DNA of 64,000 nucleotides from Legionella shakespearei DSM 23087 (lineage in GTDB: Bacteria; Pseudomonadota; Gammaproteobacteria; Legionellales; Legionellaceae), in NCBI RefSeq assembly GCF_000373765.1, contig NZ_KB892404.1, forward strand, positions 156,847 through 220,846, read 5' to 3'. Below the pieces are notes generated by a model. It was not told the DNA's origin. It made no database searches and worked only from the letters and a program-made list of their open reading frames with translations. Shown here in pieces: positions 28,144 through 37,744 of the stretch. The first letter of the stretch is position 1. Every line of letters starts with the position of its first letter. The position numbers were made by a program, and so were the translations under genes.

Positions 28144-28173
28144 CAAAAATAGTTAAAAAAGAACTATTTTTTT
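28144..28173 (-). terminator. Probable Rho-independent terminator
   Basis: Hairpin AAAAATAGTT / AACTATTTTT with a 7-nt loop, flanked by T- and A-runs, just downstream of the leftward gene at 28189. The A/T runs on both sides could serve either strand. Stem G+C content is low, so strength is uncertain. Confidence 0.5.
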
Positions 28174-28188
28174 ATAATACGCTTTATT

Positions 28189-29364
28189 TTAAACCTCTCG
28201 ATTATTGAATTTGGTCAATAGCCATCCGCAGAGAATCAGGCTAATCACTACAAACAGTGACAAGGCCAGATTAGATAAAGCCAGAGGATAAATAATCAAA
28301 CATAAGGCTATAGCCATAATAAACAACAGGCCTATATTGTTTAATGTGGGGTTCAGGCGCATGAAGAATTGAGTTCTGCTCACTAAAACATAGAGAATCA
28401 AGGTTAATAGTATGGGGATCAGATACACGCCCTGATAAATTAACTGATAAAGTCCGGTTGGTGCCCCAGCTGAATGCTGGTTATACAACCATTGCCCGAA
28501 GATAAAGGACCAGTTCATCACGCAAGTTTGTTGGTGCAATTGAATCATAAAAGCGAACAGGAAAGACAACAGGAAAAATAAGTGATGAATAGTCCTGTTT
28601 CTGTAGTGTTGGCCTGCAAGGTAAAAGGCAAATAATCCCACAGCGGCTGCCGGTATTCGCAACCAGGGAAGCAGTTCAAAAAAGGTACTGGCATATACTT
28701 GCTGAACGTAATGGACTACACCTATAACCAATATAAAGATTAATCCGGTGATGATTTGCTTTTTCCGGCTTTTCTGCACAAAGAGCAGAGCGAAGAAACC
28801 GGCCAGACAAAACAGGGCGCAAGGGTTAAACGCATCCATTAAGGCCACAGTAGTTATATATTTCAGGGCTGAAGGATTACCGGTGATGTTGGAATCAAAC
28901 ATGTTGGCATTCGCCCAACGCTTTAATACTTCGACAGTGACAGGTGTTAATGTCCCCTTCTGTTCAATTTGCTGTTTGCAATAATTTAAACCGTACAATA
29001 AGTCTTTGCCCGTTGTCTGAGCTGATGCAAAGCCAACCCATCTGGATCCGCAAAAAAAGACCGAAGGAACGGCAAAATCATTCATTTTTTGTTCGGTGAG
29101 TAATTGATTAAAACGGATTAATGCATTTTTATCTTCATTAATGTTGTAGCGTTGTATATGTAGCCAGGGAGAATTAGCCTCTATTCCGCGGAAAAACTCA
29201 TCAGCCTTATGGCAATAAGGGCATTGGGTGGAGAGGTATAATTCAACATTTAATACTATCTTTTTATCTGCTTGCTGGACATACCATGAGGATAAGGAAT
29301 CATTCGCCCATACATTGGAACTGAGCATAAAAAACAATAACAGGAATCTGAATGCCGTATGCAT
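28189..29364 (-). CDS. Thioredoxin-fold domain fused to DsbD/CcdA-like membrane domain
   Basis: The 391-aa protein has a signal peptide (about 1-20) and then a periplasmic thioredoxin/glutaredoxin-like domain with redox motif CPYC (STQCPYCHKAD, near residue 50). From about 165 onward come 6-8 membrane helices opening with MDAFNPCALFCLAGFFALLF, which resembles the NPCA helix of DsbD/CcdA proteins. Such fusions carry electrons across the membrane to periplasmic disulfides. Partners are not visible nearby. It has its own terminator-like hairpin downstream. Confidence 0.72.
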   Translation of the reverse strand: MHTAFRFLLLFFMLSSNVWANDSLSSWYVQQADKKIVLNVELYLSTQCPYCHKADEFFRGIEANSPWLHIQRYNINEDKNALIRFNQLLTEQKMNDFAVPSVFFCGSRWVGFASAQTTGKDLLYGLNYCKQQIEQKGTLTPVTVEVLKRWANANMFDSNITGNPSALKYITTVALMDAFNPCALFCLAGFFALLFVQKSRKKQIITGLIFILVIGVVHYVQQVYASTFFELLPWLRIPAAAVGLFAFYLAGQHYRNRTIHHLFFLLSFLFAFMIQLHQQTCVMNWSFIFGQWLYNQHSAGAPTGLYQLIYQGVYLIPILLTLILYVLVSRTQFFMRLNPTLNNIGLLFIMAIALCLIIYPLALSNLALSLFVVISLILCGWLLTKFNNREV

Positions 29365-29408
29365 AGGTATTTATACCTGAAGTCAAAAGAATACTATAGC
29401 ATCGAGTT

Positions 29409-29843
29409 TCAGGTATGAATATAATTTTCCAAATGTTCAATTTCCCGAGCTTTATCTTCGAGCAAATGATAAAGCAAGTCACCTATGGACAAGATGGCGA
29501 GAAACTCATCGTCTTCACAAATTAAAACATGTCGTCGTTTAGTATCGGTCATTGCCTGCATTGCCTTGTCTACAGAATCATGAGGACTAAGAATAGTGAC
29601 TTTGGTAAATACTACATCCTCAACTTTGGCTGTATTCAAATCCACACATTGATGAAGGCAAGATCGGACTATATCGCGCTCACTTACTATACCAATCAAT
29701 TCATCATTCTCATCAACCACCACTAAAGCACCTATATCTAATTCGGTCATCAAATCAATACTTTTTTTCACACTGTCTTCGGGATGGATAAAAATGATTT
29801 TTCGCGGGGGCATAGGTAATACGCTGTGAATTAAATGTGCCAT
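29409..29843 (-). CDS. Tandem CBS-domain protein
   Basis: The 144-aa protein is a simple CBS pair (about 15-65 and 75-130), with two copies of the pattern S-x-D-x-x-x-x-M followed by GI-V-x-E-D (GIVSERDIVR). CBS pairs bind adenosine nucleotides and regulate partner proteins. Free-standing pairs like this are often stress-related. GGAG lies 7 nt before ATG. It seems monocistronic. Confidence 0.85.
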   Translation of the reverse strand: MAHLIHSVLPMPPRKIIFIHPEDSVKKSIDLMTELDIGALVVVDENDELIGIVSERDIVRSCLHQCVDLNTAKVEDVVFTKVTILSPHDSVDKAMQAMTDTKRRHVLICEDDEFLAILSIGDLLYHLLEDKAREIEHLENYIHT

Positions 29844-29936
29844 TTTTACTCTCCATGATAACGATTGGTTTTATTAGTAGTTGATTGTATAAATATAGCA
29901 CAAATGATAGGGTTTATGTTGAGGACAATCCAGGGT

Positions 29937-29978
29937 AAGTTAAGAAGCTCCGCGGTACGGTGGAGTTGCGCTTAACTT
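29937..29978 (-). terminator. Hairpin after the condensation-domain gene
   Basis: AAGTTAAG at 29937-29944 pairs with CTTAACTT at 29971-29978, and inner GCTCC pairs with GGAG(T). It is directly downstream of the leftward gene ending at 29991. It lacks a strong T-run, so the terminator call is tentative. Confidence 0.4.
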
Positions 29979-29990
29979 CCAGGGAAAGGC

Positions 29991-31520
29991 TTATTCTTTC
30001 ATTAAGGCATATGCCTTGGGAAAATGAATTGCCAGAAAATTACTGAGCATGGAATGATACATTCCCTTTTTCATGCGAGTGTGAAAGTGGACATAAAACT
30101 CAGATCCCATATCATGAACATCACAAAATAATCGTTTATTTTTATCATGAAGGTAGCATTTGGATTTATTCCAATAAACATAGTTTCCTGTGATGGGGTC
30201 CTCTTTATAGACCATTTTTGTTACATTATTAGTAAAGGTAAGCAAAATATAATAAGGCGTAGTAAAGGGTGAGATGTATTTGTTGAGTAAGGCATCCCCT
30301 TCCATCAACAAACGTACAACCGCACCATAACTCATGTGTTTAAAATACAGTTGTAATAATTTATCAATATGGGCTGCAAAATCCTGCGAACTCATTTGAT
30401 TTTCATCCAGAAAAAGAGGTAAGCCTGTTACCATATTACCTACCAGTTCAACCACTCCTGGTATAGGTAAAAAACGATTGGATAGGGAAATATAGAGCAA
30501 GAGTTTATCGTGGCCAGATAGCTGTCTGACCATATGATACATCATAAAAGAAAAAATCGTACTGTATGGATAGCCCTGGATATTGTTTTTCTCAGCATAA
30601 TCATCCATTTCTTCTTTGGATATAACCAGATTGCAGTATTTCGTTTCCGTTTTTTTTTCAAAAAGGCAATCAAAATTGCGATAATGGCCAGGCTTGATGG
30701 CATTAAAAACCGCCTTTAATTCCTTGGTATTGGATGGCTCATTCATTGAAACCGGATAAATGTTATTCAGGGAAATAAAATCTTTACTGATATTATTCTG
30801 TTCAACGGGCAAGCCTGCATATCGTCTAAAGATTTCTTCCTGCACCAGTTTATGACTCCAGCCATCCATAATGATGTGGTGAAAACTGATAATTAAAAAA
30901 GAGTGCCCTTTTTTCTTTTGTAGATAGATATTGGCCAATCGCGGCGAATGAACTGTAATAGCCAGGGAATTAATATCTTTTTTAGGAAAGAAGAATGACC
31001 CTTTAAACCAGATGTCACTTTGCCGTTCTGCAGCAATTAAATAATACTCATCATTAACACAGGTCAGTTTACTGTTAAGAATAAAATGATTATTTAAGGT
31101 GTCGATAATTGCTGACTTCAATCTATTGAGATCTACATGTTCCTGCAGAGCTAAAAAATGGACGACATAAGACACTCTGTTGCTCTCTTCACCATTAATT
31201 TGAGCTGCATAACCACGTGCCTTCAGTCTGTCCAGCTTTATCGATTCTTTTAAATTTACAGCGCATGGATTTGTATCGGATAAACAGGAGCCAAGAGCAG
31301 AAAGGGGCTTCTCTTCATCAAGTTTTGAAATATCCAGCCATTGCTTAGTTTCATTGAAGAGATAAGTTGCGAATTGAATATAGTCTATTGATTCAAAACC
31401 CAATTCTTTTAGTTGCATTCCCAGATGGATTTCCTGATTCTTACAATGCAGTTGCAGGTATTCCACTATTTTCTGGTTTATTGAAGCAGATTGTTGCACG
31501 GTATCACTATTAACAGACAT
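29991..31520 (-). CDS. Carrier-protein plus NRPS-type condensation domain protein
   Basis: About 509 aa. The N-terminal ~80 residues are a carrier domain with the phosphopantetheine site LGFESIDYIQ (Ser44). The remainder (about 95-500) is a condensation-family acyltransferase with the active-site motif HHIIMDG. Condensation domains join carrier-bound acyl or aminoacyl groups to an amine or alcohol. A carrier-C protein without an adenylation domain must receive its substrate from other proteins. ATG at 31520 is preferred to GTG at 31523. It is divergent from the methyltransferase, FkbH and ACP genes; a joint pathway is inferred from position and family. Confidence 0.8.
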   Translation of the reverse strand: MSVNSDTVQQSASINQKIVEYLQLHCKNQEIHLGMQLKELGFESIDYIQFATYLFNETKQWLDISKLDEEKPLSALGSCLSDTNPCAVNLKESIKLDRLKARGYAAQINGEESNRVSYVVHFLALQEHVDLNRLKSAIIDTLNNHFILNSKLTCVNDEYYLIAAERQSDIWFKGSFFFPKKDINSLAITVHSPRLANIYLQKKKGHSFLIISFHHIIMDGWSHKLVQEEIFRRYAGLPVEQNNISKDFISLNNIYPVSMNEPSNTKELKAVFNAIKPGHYRNFDCLFEKKTETKYCNLVISKEEMDDYAEKNNIQGYPYSTIFSFMMYHMVRQLSGHDKLLLYISLSNRFLPIPGVVELVGNMVTGLPLFLDENQMSSQDFAAHIDKLLQLYFKHMSYGAVVRLLMEGDALLNKYISPFTTPYYILLTFTNNVTKMVYKEDPITGNYVYWNKSKCYLHDKNKRLFCDVHDMGSEFYVHFHTRMKKGMYHSMLSNFLAIHFPKAYALMKE

Positions 31521-31581
31521 CACTCCATCCCCATATTTATCATATCCAATTGACTCTTGTGTTGATATCTATCAGAGTCTA

Positions 31582-31587
31582 TATAAT
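31582..31587 (+). promoter_or_regulatory. Candidate -10 box for the methyltransferase/FkbH/ACP operon
   Basis: TATAAT lies 27 nt before the ATG at 31614 in the short divergent gap. A -35 partner is weak (TTGTGT at 31557-31562, 19-nt spacer). Offered as a candidate only. Confidence 0.3.
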
Positions 31588-31613
31588 TAGTATAGTCATC
31601 TTATGAGTGCACC

Positions 31614-32546
31614 ATGGATCATCCTGAAGATTTAACCGCTTTTCTACTCCCCCCTCATGTAGATGCCCTTGTGCAGGCTATTCTTCAGATTGTTCCTTTT
31701 CATAAAAAGGAATTGTTAAAAACACTGACCTTGCTGCAGAAAGAAGAACTCGCAGAATTGGATAATTATCTTGTATACAGCAAGGAGCAAGGGCGAAGCA
31801 TTGAGTTTATGGCAGAAAGTTATAAAACGATTATGTCCAGCGTTATTATGGAAACGATGTACTTTCAGGAACATAAGAAATACAGGTATTCTCGCTTTGC
31901 AGAGGTAGCTGATAGCGTGTATTACAATGAAGAATATATGTCTCAATATATGCATGGTGTGCTGATCAGTTTATTTTTCTGGCCAAATCATTTAAAGCTT
32001 TATCGTTTTTTTTGCACCACGCTACCGAAAAATAAAACCGGAGATTATCTGGAAATTGGCCCGGGGCATGGGTATTTTTTCAAGGCAGCTGTAGAGCAAA
32101 GCAATTACCAGCGTTTTTTTGGTATCGATCTGAGCGAAACAAGCATTCAGCAAACAAAAAACCTGCTTGATATCACTCATCCTGAACAATCCAACATTCA
32201 TTTATATTGCAGTGACTTTTTCGCCTATCCTTTTCAAGAGCAGAGTTTTGATGCCATTGTCATGGGAGAAGTATTGGAGCATGTAGAAAATCCTCAGGAT
32301 TTTTTAAAGAAAATAGCCCTTCTCGCGAAAAAAGATGCTTATATCTTTGTTACTACTTGCCTTTTTGCCCCCATAATAGATCATATTTATGAGTTTCACG
32401 ATTTAGGCGAAATCGAAACGCTTTTTTTAGAGTGCGGATTAAAAATTAAAGAAAGCTGCATACTGCCTTATGTTGATAAAACACTTGAAGAGTGCCTGAA
32501 ACAGCTTTTAACGATTAATGTAGGATACGTCCTTGAAAAAAGATAA
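31614..32546 (+). CDS. Class I SAM-dependent methyltransferase of the FkbH cassette
   Basis: This 310-aa protein has a helical N-terminal region of about 130 residues. A Rossmann SAM domain then starts at GDYLEIGPGHGYFF (near 142), with FGIDLSETS, YCSDFFAYPF and VMGEVLEHVE, typical of Methyltransf_23-like enzymes. The last 14 bp overlap the start of the FkbH-like gene, so translation is coupled. In FkbH pathways, O-methylation of glyceryl-derived units is a common step, which fits its place here. Its substrate may be carrier-bound. Confidence 0.8.
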   Translation: MDHPEDLTAFLLPPHVDALVQAILQIVPFHKKELLKTLTLLQKEELAELDNYLVYSKEQGRSIEFMAESYKTIMSSVIMETMYFQEHKKYRYSRFAEVADSVYYNEEYMSQYMHGVLISLFFWPNHLKLYRFFCTTLPKNKTGDYLEIGPGHGYFFKAAVEQSNYQRFFGIDLSETSIQQTKNLLDITHPEQSNIHLYCSDFFAYPFQEQSFDAIVMGEVLEHVENPQDFLKKIALLAKKDAYIFVTTCLFAPIIDHIYEFHDLGEIETLFLECGLKIKESCILPYVDKTLEECLKQLLTINVGYVLEKR

Positions 32547-34335
32547 TAAAAACAAATCCTCCAGGCAACATAGCTTGCTGAGCTATCCTTACGATTGCGG
32601 GTTGATTTTAAGAAAGAAACAGGCCATCAAAAGAGAACTGCTTCTGAAGGATTCTTTACTCGTTAAAAAAATTGCCATACTAGGCGGATCAACGACCAGT
32701 GAAATTAAAGATATTTTAGAGCTTTTCCTTCTTAATCAGGGCATCAAGCCTGAATTTTATGAGTCGGAATTTAACCGATATTTTGAGGAATCTGTCTTTG
32801 AGAATAAAGCATTGCAGACATTCAAACCGGATATTATTTATTTACATCTCACTCATAAAAACATCAATACCTTCCCCGAAATAAACAACTCATTAGCACA
32901 AATTGAGCATCTGTTACAGCAAGAGCAAGAAAAACTAAGCCGTATCTGGGCTTCTCTGGCCCAATATCAATGTCCCATTATTCAAAATAATTTTGATCCG
33001 CCTCAATATAGAATTCTTGGTAACCTTGACAGTTCTGACCCACATGGTGCCTTAAACTACATTAACAAACTCAATAGCTTTTTGGCCGAATCAGCACAAA
33101 AGCAAAGTCACTTACATATTCATGACATAAATTATCTGGCTGCACGTATAGGGTTAGAGCGTTGGTTCGACTATCCATTGTGGTATACAGCCAAATACGC
33201 TGTAAGTTATGAAGCCATTCCGCATTTGGCACAAAGCCTGTCTGCAGTTATAGCGGCTTTATCAGGAATGGCTAAAAAGTGCCTGGTACTGGATTTGGAT
33301 AATACCTGTTGGGGTGGCCAAATTGGGGATGACGGTCTTGAAGGTATAGCTATAGGCCGAGACTCAGCTCTTGCCGAAGTATTTGCTGACTTTCAACATT
33401 ACCTGAAACTGCTTAAATCGCGAGGAATAATCCTGGCCATTTGCTCCAAAAATGATTTGGCAGTGGCTAAAAACGGTTTTACCCATCCGGATACTGTCTT
33501 AACAGAGCAGGATTTTTCGGCTTTTGAAGCCAATTGGGAGGACAAAGATAAAAATCTGTTAAAAATAGCAGATCAACTTAATCTGGGTTTGGATAGTTTT
33601 GTATTTATTGATGATAATCCTGCTGAGCGGCAATTAATCCATGATGCCCTACCGCAGGTCAATGTCCCTGATATAGGAAGTGACCCGGCTCATTTTATAA
33701 ATATTATTGATAAAAATTATTATTTTGAAACCAGTGGCATTACGGCTGAGGATGTGAATCGGCATGAGTTTTATAGCAGAAAAGCAATGTATGATAAACC
33801 AGAGCACAGATTGGATTACGGCGCTTATCTGGACAGTTTGGCCATGTCAGCTGAAATCAAACCCTTTTCTGCCCCGAATGTGCCACGCATCACGCAATTA
33901 ATTAATAAGACACATCAATTTAATCTGACTAATAAAACGTACACTGCAAATGAAATTGAGTCTATTTCCAATGATCCAGACTATATTGGTCTGTATGGGC
34001 GCTTAGCTGATGTTTATGGAGATCATGGTCTTATCAGCGTCATTATAGGACACATTCACGACAAGGAATGTCATATTGAATCCTGGTTAATGAGTTGTCG
34101 CGTGTTTAAACGTACCATGGAATATGCCCTGTTTGATGCTCTGACAAAGAAATGCAAAGAATCAGGAATAGAAACAATTAAAGGCTACTATAACCCTACT
34201 TCTAAAAACGGATTAGTAATAGACTTATACAAAAATCTGGGCTTTACATGTGTAGAAAATAAGAACCACGTTTCTATCTGGCAGTTGCAACTAAAGAATT
34301 ACAAAAAGAAAAATTATCATATTAAGGTAAATTAA
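32533..34335 (+). CDS. FkbH-like HAD-superfamily protein (glyceryl-ACP forming type)
   Basis: The 600-aa protein has three visible parts. An N-terminal SGNH-like region has IAILGGSTTSEI at about 48-59. The HAD core has DLDNTCWGG (Asp254, Asp256), CSKND and FIDDNPAERQ. A C-terminal GNAT-like region has INKTHQFNLTNK and ESWLMSCRVFKRTMEYAL. FkbH proteins dephosphorylate 1,3-bisphosphoglycerate and load the glyceryl unit on an acyl carrier protein. The start is TTG, overlapping the methyltransferase by 14 bp, and its stop overlaps the ACP start (TAATG). The tight coupling with an ACP gene supports the family function. Confidence 0.88.
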   Translation: MKKDNKNKSSRQHSLLSYPYDCGLILRKKQAIKRELLLKDSLLVKKIAILGGSTTSEIKDILELFLLNQGIKPEFYESEFNRYFEESVFENKALQTFKPDIIYLHLTHKNINTFPEINNSLAQIEHLLQQEQEKLSRIWASLAQYQCPIIQNNFDPPQYRILGNLDSSDPHGALNYINKLNSFLAESAQKQSHLHIHDINYLAARIGLERWFDYPLWYTAKYAVSYEAIPHLAQSLSAVIAALSGMAKKCLVLDLDNTCWGGQIGDDGLEGIAIGRDSALAEVFADFQHYLKLLKSRGIILAICSKNDLAVAKNGFTHPDTVLTEQDFSAFEANWEDKDKNLLKIADQLNLGLDSFVFIDDNPAERQLIHDALPQVNVPDIGSDPAHFINIIDKNYYFETSGITAEDVNRHEFYSRKAMYDKPEHRLDYGAYLDSLAMSAEIKPFSAPNVPRITQLINKTHQFNLTNKTYTANEIESISNDPDYIGLYGRLADVYGDHGLISVIIGHIHDKECHIESWLMSCRVFKRTMEYALFDALTKKCKESGIETIKGYYNPTSKNGLVIDLYKNLGFTCVENKNHVSIWQLQLKNYKKKNYHIKVN

Positions 34336-34583
34336 TGAAAAGAGAACAGGTTACTGAAAGAATACAGGAACTTTTCAGAGATGTATTTGATGATCAATCT
34401 CTGGTTATTCACGAATCAATGAGCTCGAGTAATCTGGCCACTTGGGACTCATTGCATCATATTAGCCTGCTGGTAGCTATTCAAAATGAATTTCAGATTA
34501 AATTCAGTTTGATTGAAATACAGGATTTACAAAATATAGGGTCGATTATTGATTTGATATTACAGCATGTGAACGCTGAATAG
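34335..34583 (+). CDS. Stand-alone acyl carrier protein
   Basis: The 82-aa protein is an acidic helical carrier with the attachment site ATWDSLHHI (Ser39). Ser-Leu follows the Asp, as required for 4'-phosphopantetheine. It is coupled to the FkbH-like gene by a one-base overlap and is its likely glyceryl acceptor. It is distinct from the fatty-acid ACP, which is normally in the fab cluster. An inverted repeat follows. Confidence 0.88.
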   Translation: MKREQVTERIQELFRDVFDDQSLVIHESMSSSNLATWDSLHHISLLVAIQNEFQIKFSLIEIQDLQNIGSIIDLILQHVNAE

Positions 34584-34603
34584 TAACAAACCTGAATGAC
34601 GAT

Positions 34604-34640
34604 CCCGATCTACGTCGTCCTGAGGACGAAGTAGATCGGG
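34604..34640. terminator. Hairpin between convergent genes (ACP / lipoprotein)
   Basis: CCCGATCTAC (34604-34613) pairs with GTAGATCGGG (34631-34640), and inner GTCGTCC pairs with GGACGA. The GTCGTCCTGAGGACGA core is related to family F repeats. It separates the rightward ACP gene from the leftward gene ending at 34654. Confidence 0.65.
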
Positions 34641-34653
34641 GAGCGCCCAATCC

Positions 34654-35103
34654 TTAGTTAACTACTCGCCATGAACCATCGGCCTGACGGCATGCTTTAC
34701 CGTAGATTTGCTGGCTCTTGCCGCCAATGAGTGCCTTGGTGATGTATTCACGACAGGGTTGTTGTGCATGATAATACGTTCTGGTTGGTTGAACAGTATA
34801 ACGGTTTCCGTTATCAGGGTTAGACCAGACAACTGCTCTGCCAGTAGGTGCAGTTTCCAACGCACGCTGCATTTCCATCCTGTCTACCTTATCCATGGTT
34901 TTACCAATTTGTCCGCCCAGGTACGCGCCTAACAATGCGCCGCCAGCTGCTGCCATTACTTTACCAGAGCCACCGCCAAACTGACTGCCCAGCAATCCCC
35001 CGACGACACCACCGCCTATGGTACCAACACCCTCGTTATTGATCGGCGCACAGCCAACTAACAAAAACGACAAAGATAATGATGCAACAGTTAATTTTTT
35101 CAT
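34654..35103 (-). CDS. Glycine-zipper outer-membrane lipoprotein (17 kDa antigen-like)
   Basis: The 149-aa protein has a lipoprotein signal with lipobox LLVGC (Cys18). A glycine-zipper region follows (GVGTIGGGVVGGLLGSQFGGGSGK...GALLGAYLGGQIG, about 26-66). Beyond it lies a C-terminal domain with YYHAQQPCREYITKALIGGKSQQIYGKACRQADGSW, as in the Rickettsia 17 kDa antigen family. It is likely an envelope structural protein. AGGTGA precedes ATG. Nothing links it to the neighbouring alr operon. Confidence 0.85.
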   Translation of the reverse strand: MKKLTVASLSLSFLLVGCAPINNEGVGTIGGGVVGGLLGSQFGGGSGKVMAAAGGALLGAYLGGQIGKTMDKVDRMEMQRALETAPTGRAVVWSNPDNGNRYTVQPTRTYYHAQQPCREYITKALIGGKSQQIYGKACRQADGSWRVVN

Positions 35104-35174
35104 CTCAGTTCACCTGATTAATGGGTTACAAACAGGAGCAGATTCTACCATCACGGACAGTTATTATCCATACT

Positions 35175-36248
35175 TTAATCGTGACGTACCCTTTCAGAAA
35201 TTTGGCATAATAATTCATAGCCCAAAGTACCTGCAGATTGTGCTATTCGCTCAACCAAAATGTGGGCGCCCCAAAGTTCAACAGGATCCCCTGCTTCGAC
35301 ATCAGGATGATTGGTTAAGTCTACCGCCATCATGTCCATAGAAATACGACCGACTATAGTCACTTCCTTACCGCCAACCCATACCGGAGTATTGGCACTG
35401 ATGTGCCTTGGATAACCATCGCCATATCCAGCAGCTACAATTCCAATGACTGAAGGTTTCTCACTGTTCCATGTTCCACTGTAACCAACTTGTGCTCCTG
35501 CAGGGTAGCGACGGATGGCGCTAATCGCTGACATGAAACGCATTACAGGAATTAAACCCAAATCCAAAGCAGTCTTTTGAGCAAAGGGAGAAACACCATA
35601 AAGCATGATCCCTGGTCTGACTACATCAAAATGAATTTGTGGGAAAGAAATGATTGCGGCAGAATTAGCCATAGTACGCTTGGAAAAGCCCGGGATTGAA
35701 ATGGCTTCAAATAAAGAAATCTGCTGTTGGTTCTCAGCTCGCTCTGGCTCGTCTGCACAGGCCATATGACTCATTAGCCCAATATCTTTATCAATCCAGG
35801 AACAGCTTTGCAGAGCGCTCATTACATCCTGAAGTTCGGCAACATTAAAGCCCAGACGATGCATGCCAGTATTTACTTTAACCCACACTTTGATGGTTCT
35901 GGGCAAAGGGGTATTCAAAAGCCATTGTAATTGTCTGGGATGATGAAGCACGCAGGCAAACTGCTGTTCCGCCACAACTAAAAGCTCATCAGGGCTAAAC
36001 ACCCCCTGAAAAAGAATACATTGGGTCTGGCTGCCCATTGCCTTTATAGCCATAGCCTCTTCAAGACAGGCGACACCAAAGGCATCCACCTGGCCTTCCA
36101 ATACAGGAACCACAGCACGTACGCCACAGCCATAGGCATTGGCTTTGACCATGGCGATGATTTTTTTATTGGGCGCAAAGCGTCTTATCTGGGCAACATT
36201 ATGCAATAGAGCGCTTGGCTCTATTTGCAGTCTGGTAGGTCTCGACAC
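35175..36248 (-). CDS. alr: Alanine racemase
   Basis: The 357-aa PLP enzyme interconverts L- and D-alanine for peptidoglycan. The PLP lysine is Lys35 in [10 protein letters not shown]. The opposing catalytic tyrosine lies in QVGYSGTW, and [12 protein letters not shown] plus [11 protein letters not shown] are typical. The start is GTG, one base after the dnaB stop, with AAGGGG inside the dnaB end. The dnaB-alr pairing is common in gammaproteobacteria. Confidence 0.95.
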   Translation of the reverse strand: MSRPTRLQIEPSALLHNVAQIRRFAPNKKIIAMVKANAYGCGVRAVVPVLEGQVDAFGVACLEEAMAIKAMGSQTQCILFQGVFSPDELLVVAEQQFACVLHHPRQLQWLLNTPLPRTIKVWVKVNTGMHRLGFNVAELQDVMSALQSCSWIDKDIGLMSHMACADEPERAENQQQISLFEAISIPGFSKRTMANSAAIISFPQIHFDVVRPGIMLYGVSPFAQKTALDLGLIPVMRFMSAISAIRRYPAGAQVGYSGTWNSEKPSVIGIVAAGYGDGYPRHISANTPVWVGGKEVTIVGRISMDMMAVDLTNHPDVEAGDPVELWGAHILVERIAQSAGTLGYELLCQISERVRHD

Positions 36249-36249
36249 C

Positions 36250-37632
36250 CTAATCTACCCCTTGATAACCATTAAAGGCCAAATCTTCAAAACGGGTGTA
36301 TTTTCCAATGAATGCCACACGCACGCGTCCAATTGGGCCATTCCTTTGCTTGGCAATAATAATTTCTGCAACCCCTTTGTCGGGGCTGTCTTCGTTATAG
36401 ACTTCATCGCGATAAATAAAGCAGATTAAGTCCGCGTCCTGCTCAATCGCGCCTGATTCACGCAAGTCTGACATGACAGGACGTTTATCCGCACGTTGCT
36501 CCAGACTTCGGTTGAGCTGTGATAAGGCAATTACTGGCGCTTGCACTTCTTTTGCCAAAGACTTTAAGCTGCGTGAAATTTCCGAGATTTCTGCGGTTCT
36601 GTTATCTGCTCCAAAACCTGGAACTTTCATTAACTGTAAATAGTCCACCACGATTAGACCTATGGAGCCATACTCTTTTGCCAGACGTCTGGCACGGGCT
36701 CTCATTTCCGCGGGGCTTAATGCGGGTGTATCGTCTATGAACAAAGGCGCTTCAGAAAGCATATGGACAGCTGAAGTAACTCGCGGCCAATCGTCATCAT
36801 CCAGTTTTCCTGTTCTGATACGATGCTGGTCAATACGTCCCAGGGAAGACATCATCCTCATGGCCAGAGAATCTGAAGGCATTTCCATGGAGAACACTAA
36901 AACAGGTTTGCCTGCTTTGATAGCGGCATGTTCTGCCATGTTCATTACAAGGGTTGTTTTACCCATGGAAGGACGACCGGCAACAATGACCAGATCCGCT
37001 GGTTGCAGGCCGGAGGTCATTTCATCCAAATCACTTAAGCCTGTTGCAAGACCTGTGATAGCATCACCACTATGATAAAGGGCATCAATTTTTTCGACCG
37101 CCCTGACTAAAATGGATTTAATGTTTTCAGGACCACCATCACCACCAGTTTGTTCGCCAATAGCAAAAACCTTGGATTCGGCAAGATCCAGAAGCTCTGG
37201 CACTTCTCTTCCCACAGGATTGTATGCGGAGTCAGCGATTTCAGTAGCGACAGCAATCAGCTGCCTTTGTACGGATTTTTCCCTGACTATATCGGCATAG
37301 GCAGTAACGTTAGCCACGCTGGGGGTATTATTCGCCAGTTCAAATAAATAGGCCTCGCCGCCAGCATCATCAAGTTCATTGTGTGATTTTAAGGCGTCAA
37401 GCAAAGTCACCACATCAAAGGGCTGTTCTTTTTTAGCCAGATTAGCAATAGTACGAAATAGAATGCGATGTTCGGTTCGATAAAAATCTGCCTCACACAA
37501 TTTGGTACTGATTTTATCCCAAACCTGATTGTCCAGCATTAAACCACCGATGATGGATTGCTCAGCCTCAGCTGAGTGCGGCGGACGTTTTAAGGGATCA
37601 ACGGTTTTCTTAGGTGTTTGCATATCAAGCAT
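36250..37632 (-). CDS. dnaB: Replicative DNA helicase DnaB
   Basis: The 460-aa hexameric helicase has the N-terminal DnaB domain ([21 protein letters not shown], about 20-125) and the C-terminal RecA-like ATPase. Walker A is GRPSMGKTT, followed by [31 protein letters not shown] and [15 protein letters not shown]. It unwinds DNA at the replication fork. There is no intein, and the length is normal. It leads a dnaB-alr operon and has no obvious ribosome site. A strong hairpin terminator lies upstream, between it and the DUF2147 gene. Confidence 0.97.
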   Translation of the reverse strand: MLDMQTPKKTVDPLKRPPHSAEAEQSIIGGLMLDNQVWDKISTKLCEADFYRTEHRILFRTIANLAKKEQPFDVVTLLDALKSHNELDDAGGEAYLFELANNTPSVANVTAYADIVREKSVQRQLIAVATEIADSAYNPVGREVPELLDLAESKVFAIGEQTGGDGGPENIKSILVRAVEKIDALYHSGDAITGLATGLSDLDEMTSGLQPADLVIVAGRPSMGKTTLVMNMAEHAAIKAGKPVLVFSMEMPSDSLAMRMMSSLGRIDQHRIRTGKLDDDDWPRVTSAVHMLSEAPLFIDDTPALSPAEMRARARRLAKEYGSIGLIVVDYLQLMKVPGFGADNRTAEISEISRSLKSLAKEVQAPVIALSQLNRSLEQRADKRPVMSDLRESGAIEQDADLICFIYRDEVYNEDSPDKGVAEIIIAKQRNGPIGRVRVAFIGKYTRFEDLAFNGYQGVD

Positions 37633-37691
37633 AATGACGCGGTTTTAAATGAAAAGGCCAAGGTATTAGTCTATTGTAATCTTCTTTAAAA

Positions 37692-37719
37692 AAAAAGACA
37701 CACCTTAGTGTGTCTTTTT
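37692..37719. terminator. Bidirectional Rho-independent terminator
   Basis: AAAAAGACACAC (37692-37703) pairs perfectly with GTGTGTCTTTTT (37708-37719) around a 4-nt CTTA loop. T-runs follow on both strands. It lies between dnaB (upstream side) and the leftward DUF2147 gene, whose promoter must be at the other end, so it probably ends that gene's transcript. Confidence 0.8.
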
Positions 37720-37744
37720 ATGCGGAACAGAATTCAAAGGTGGA

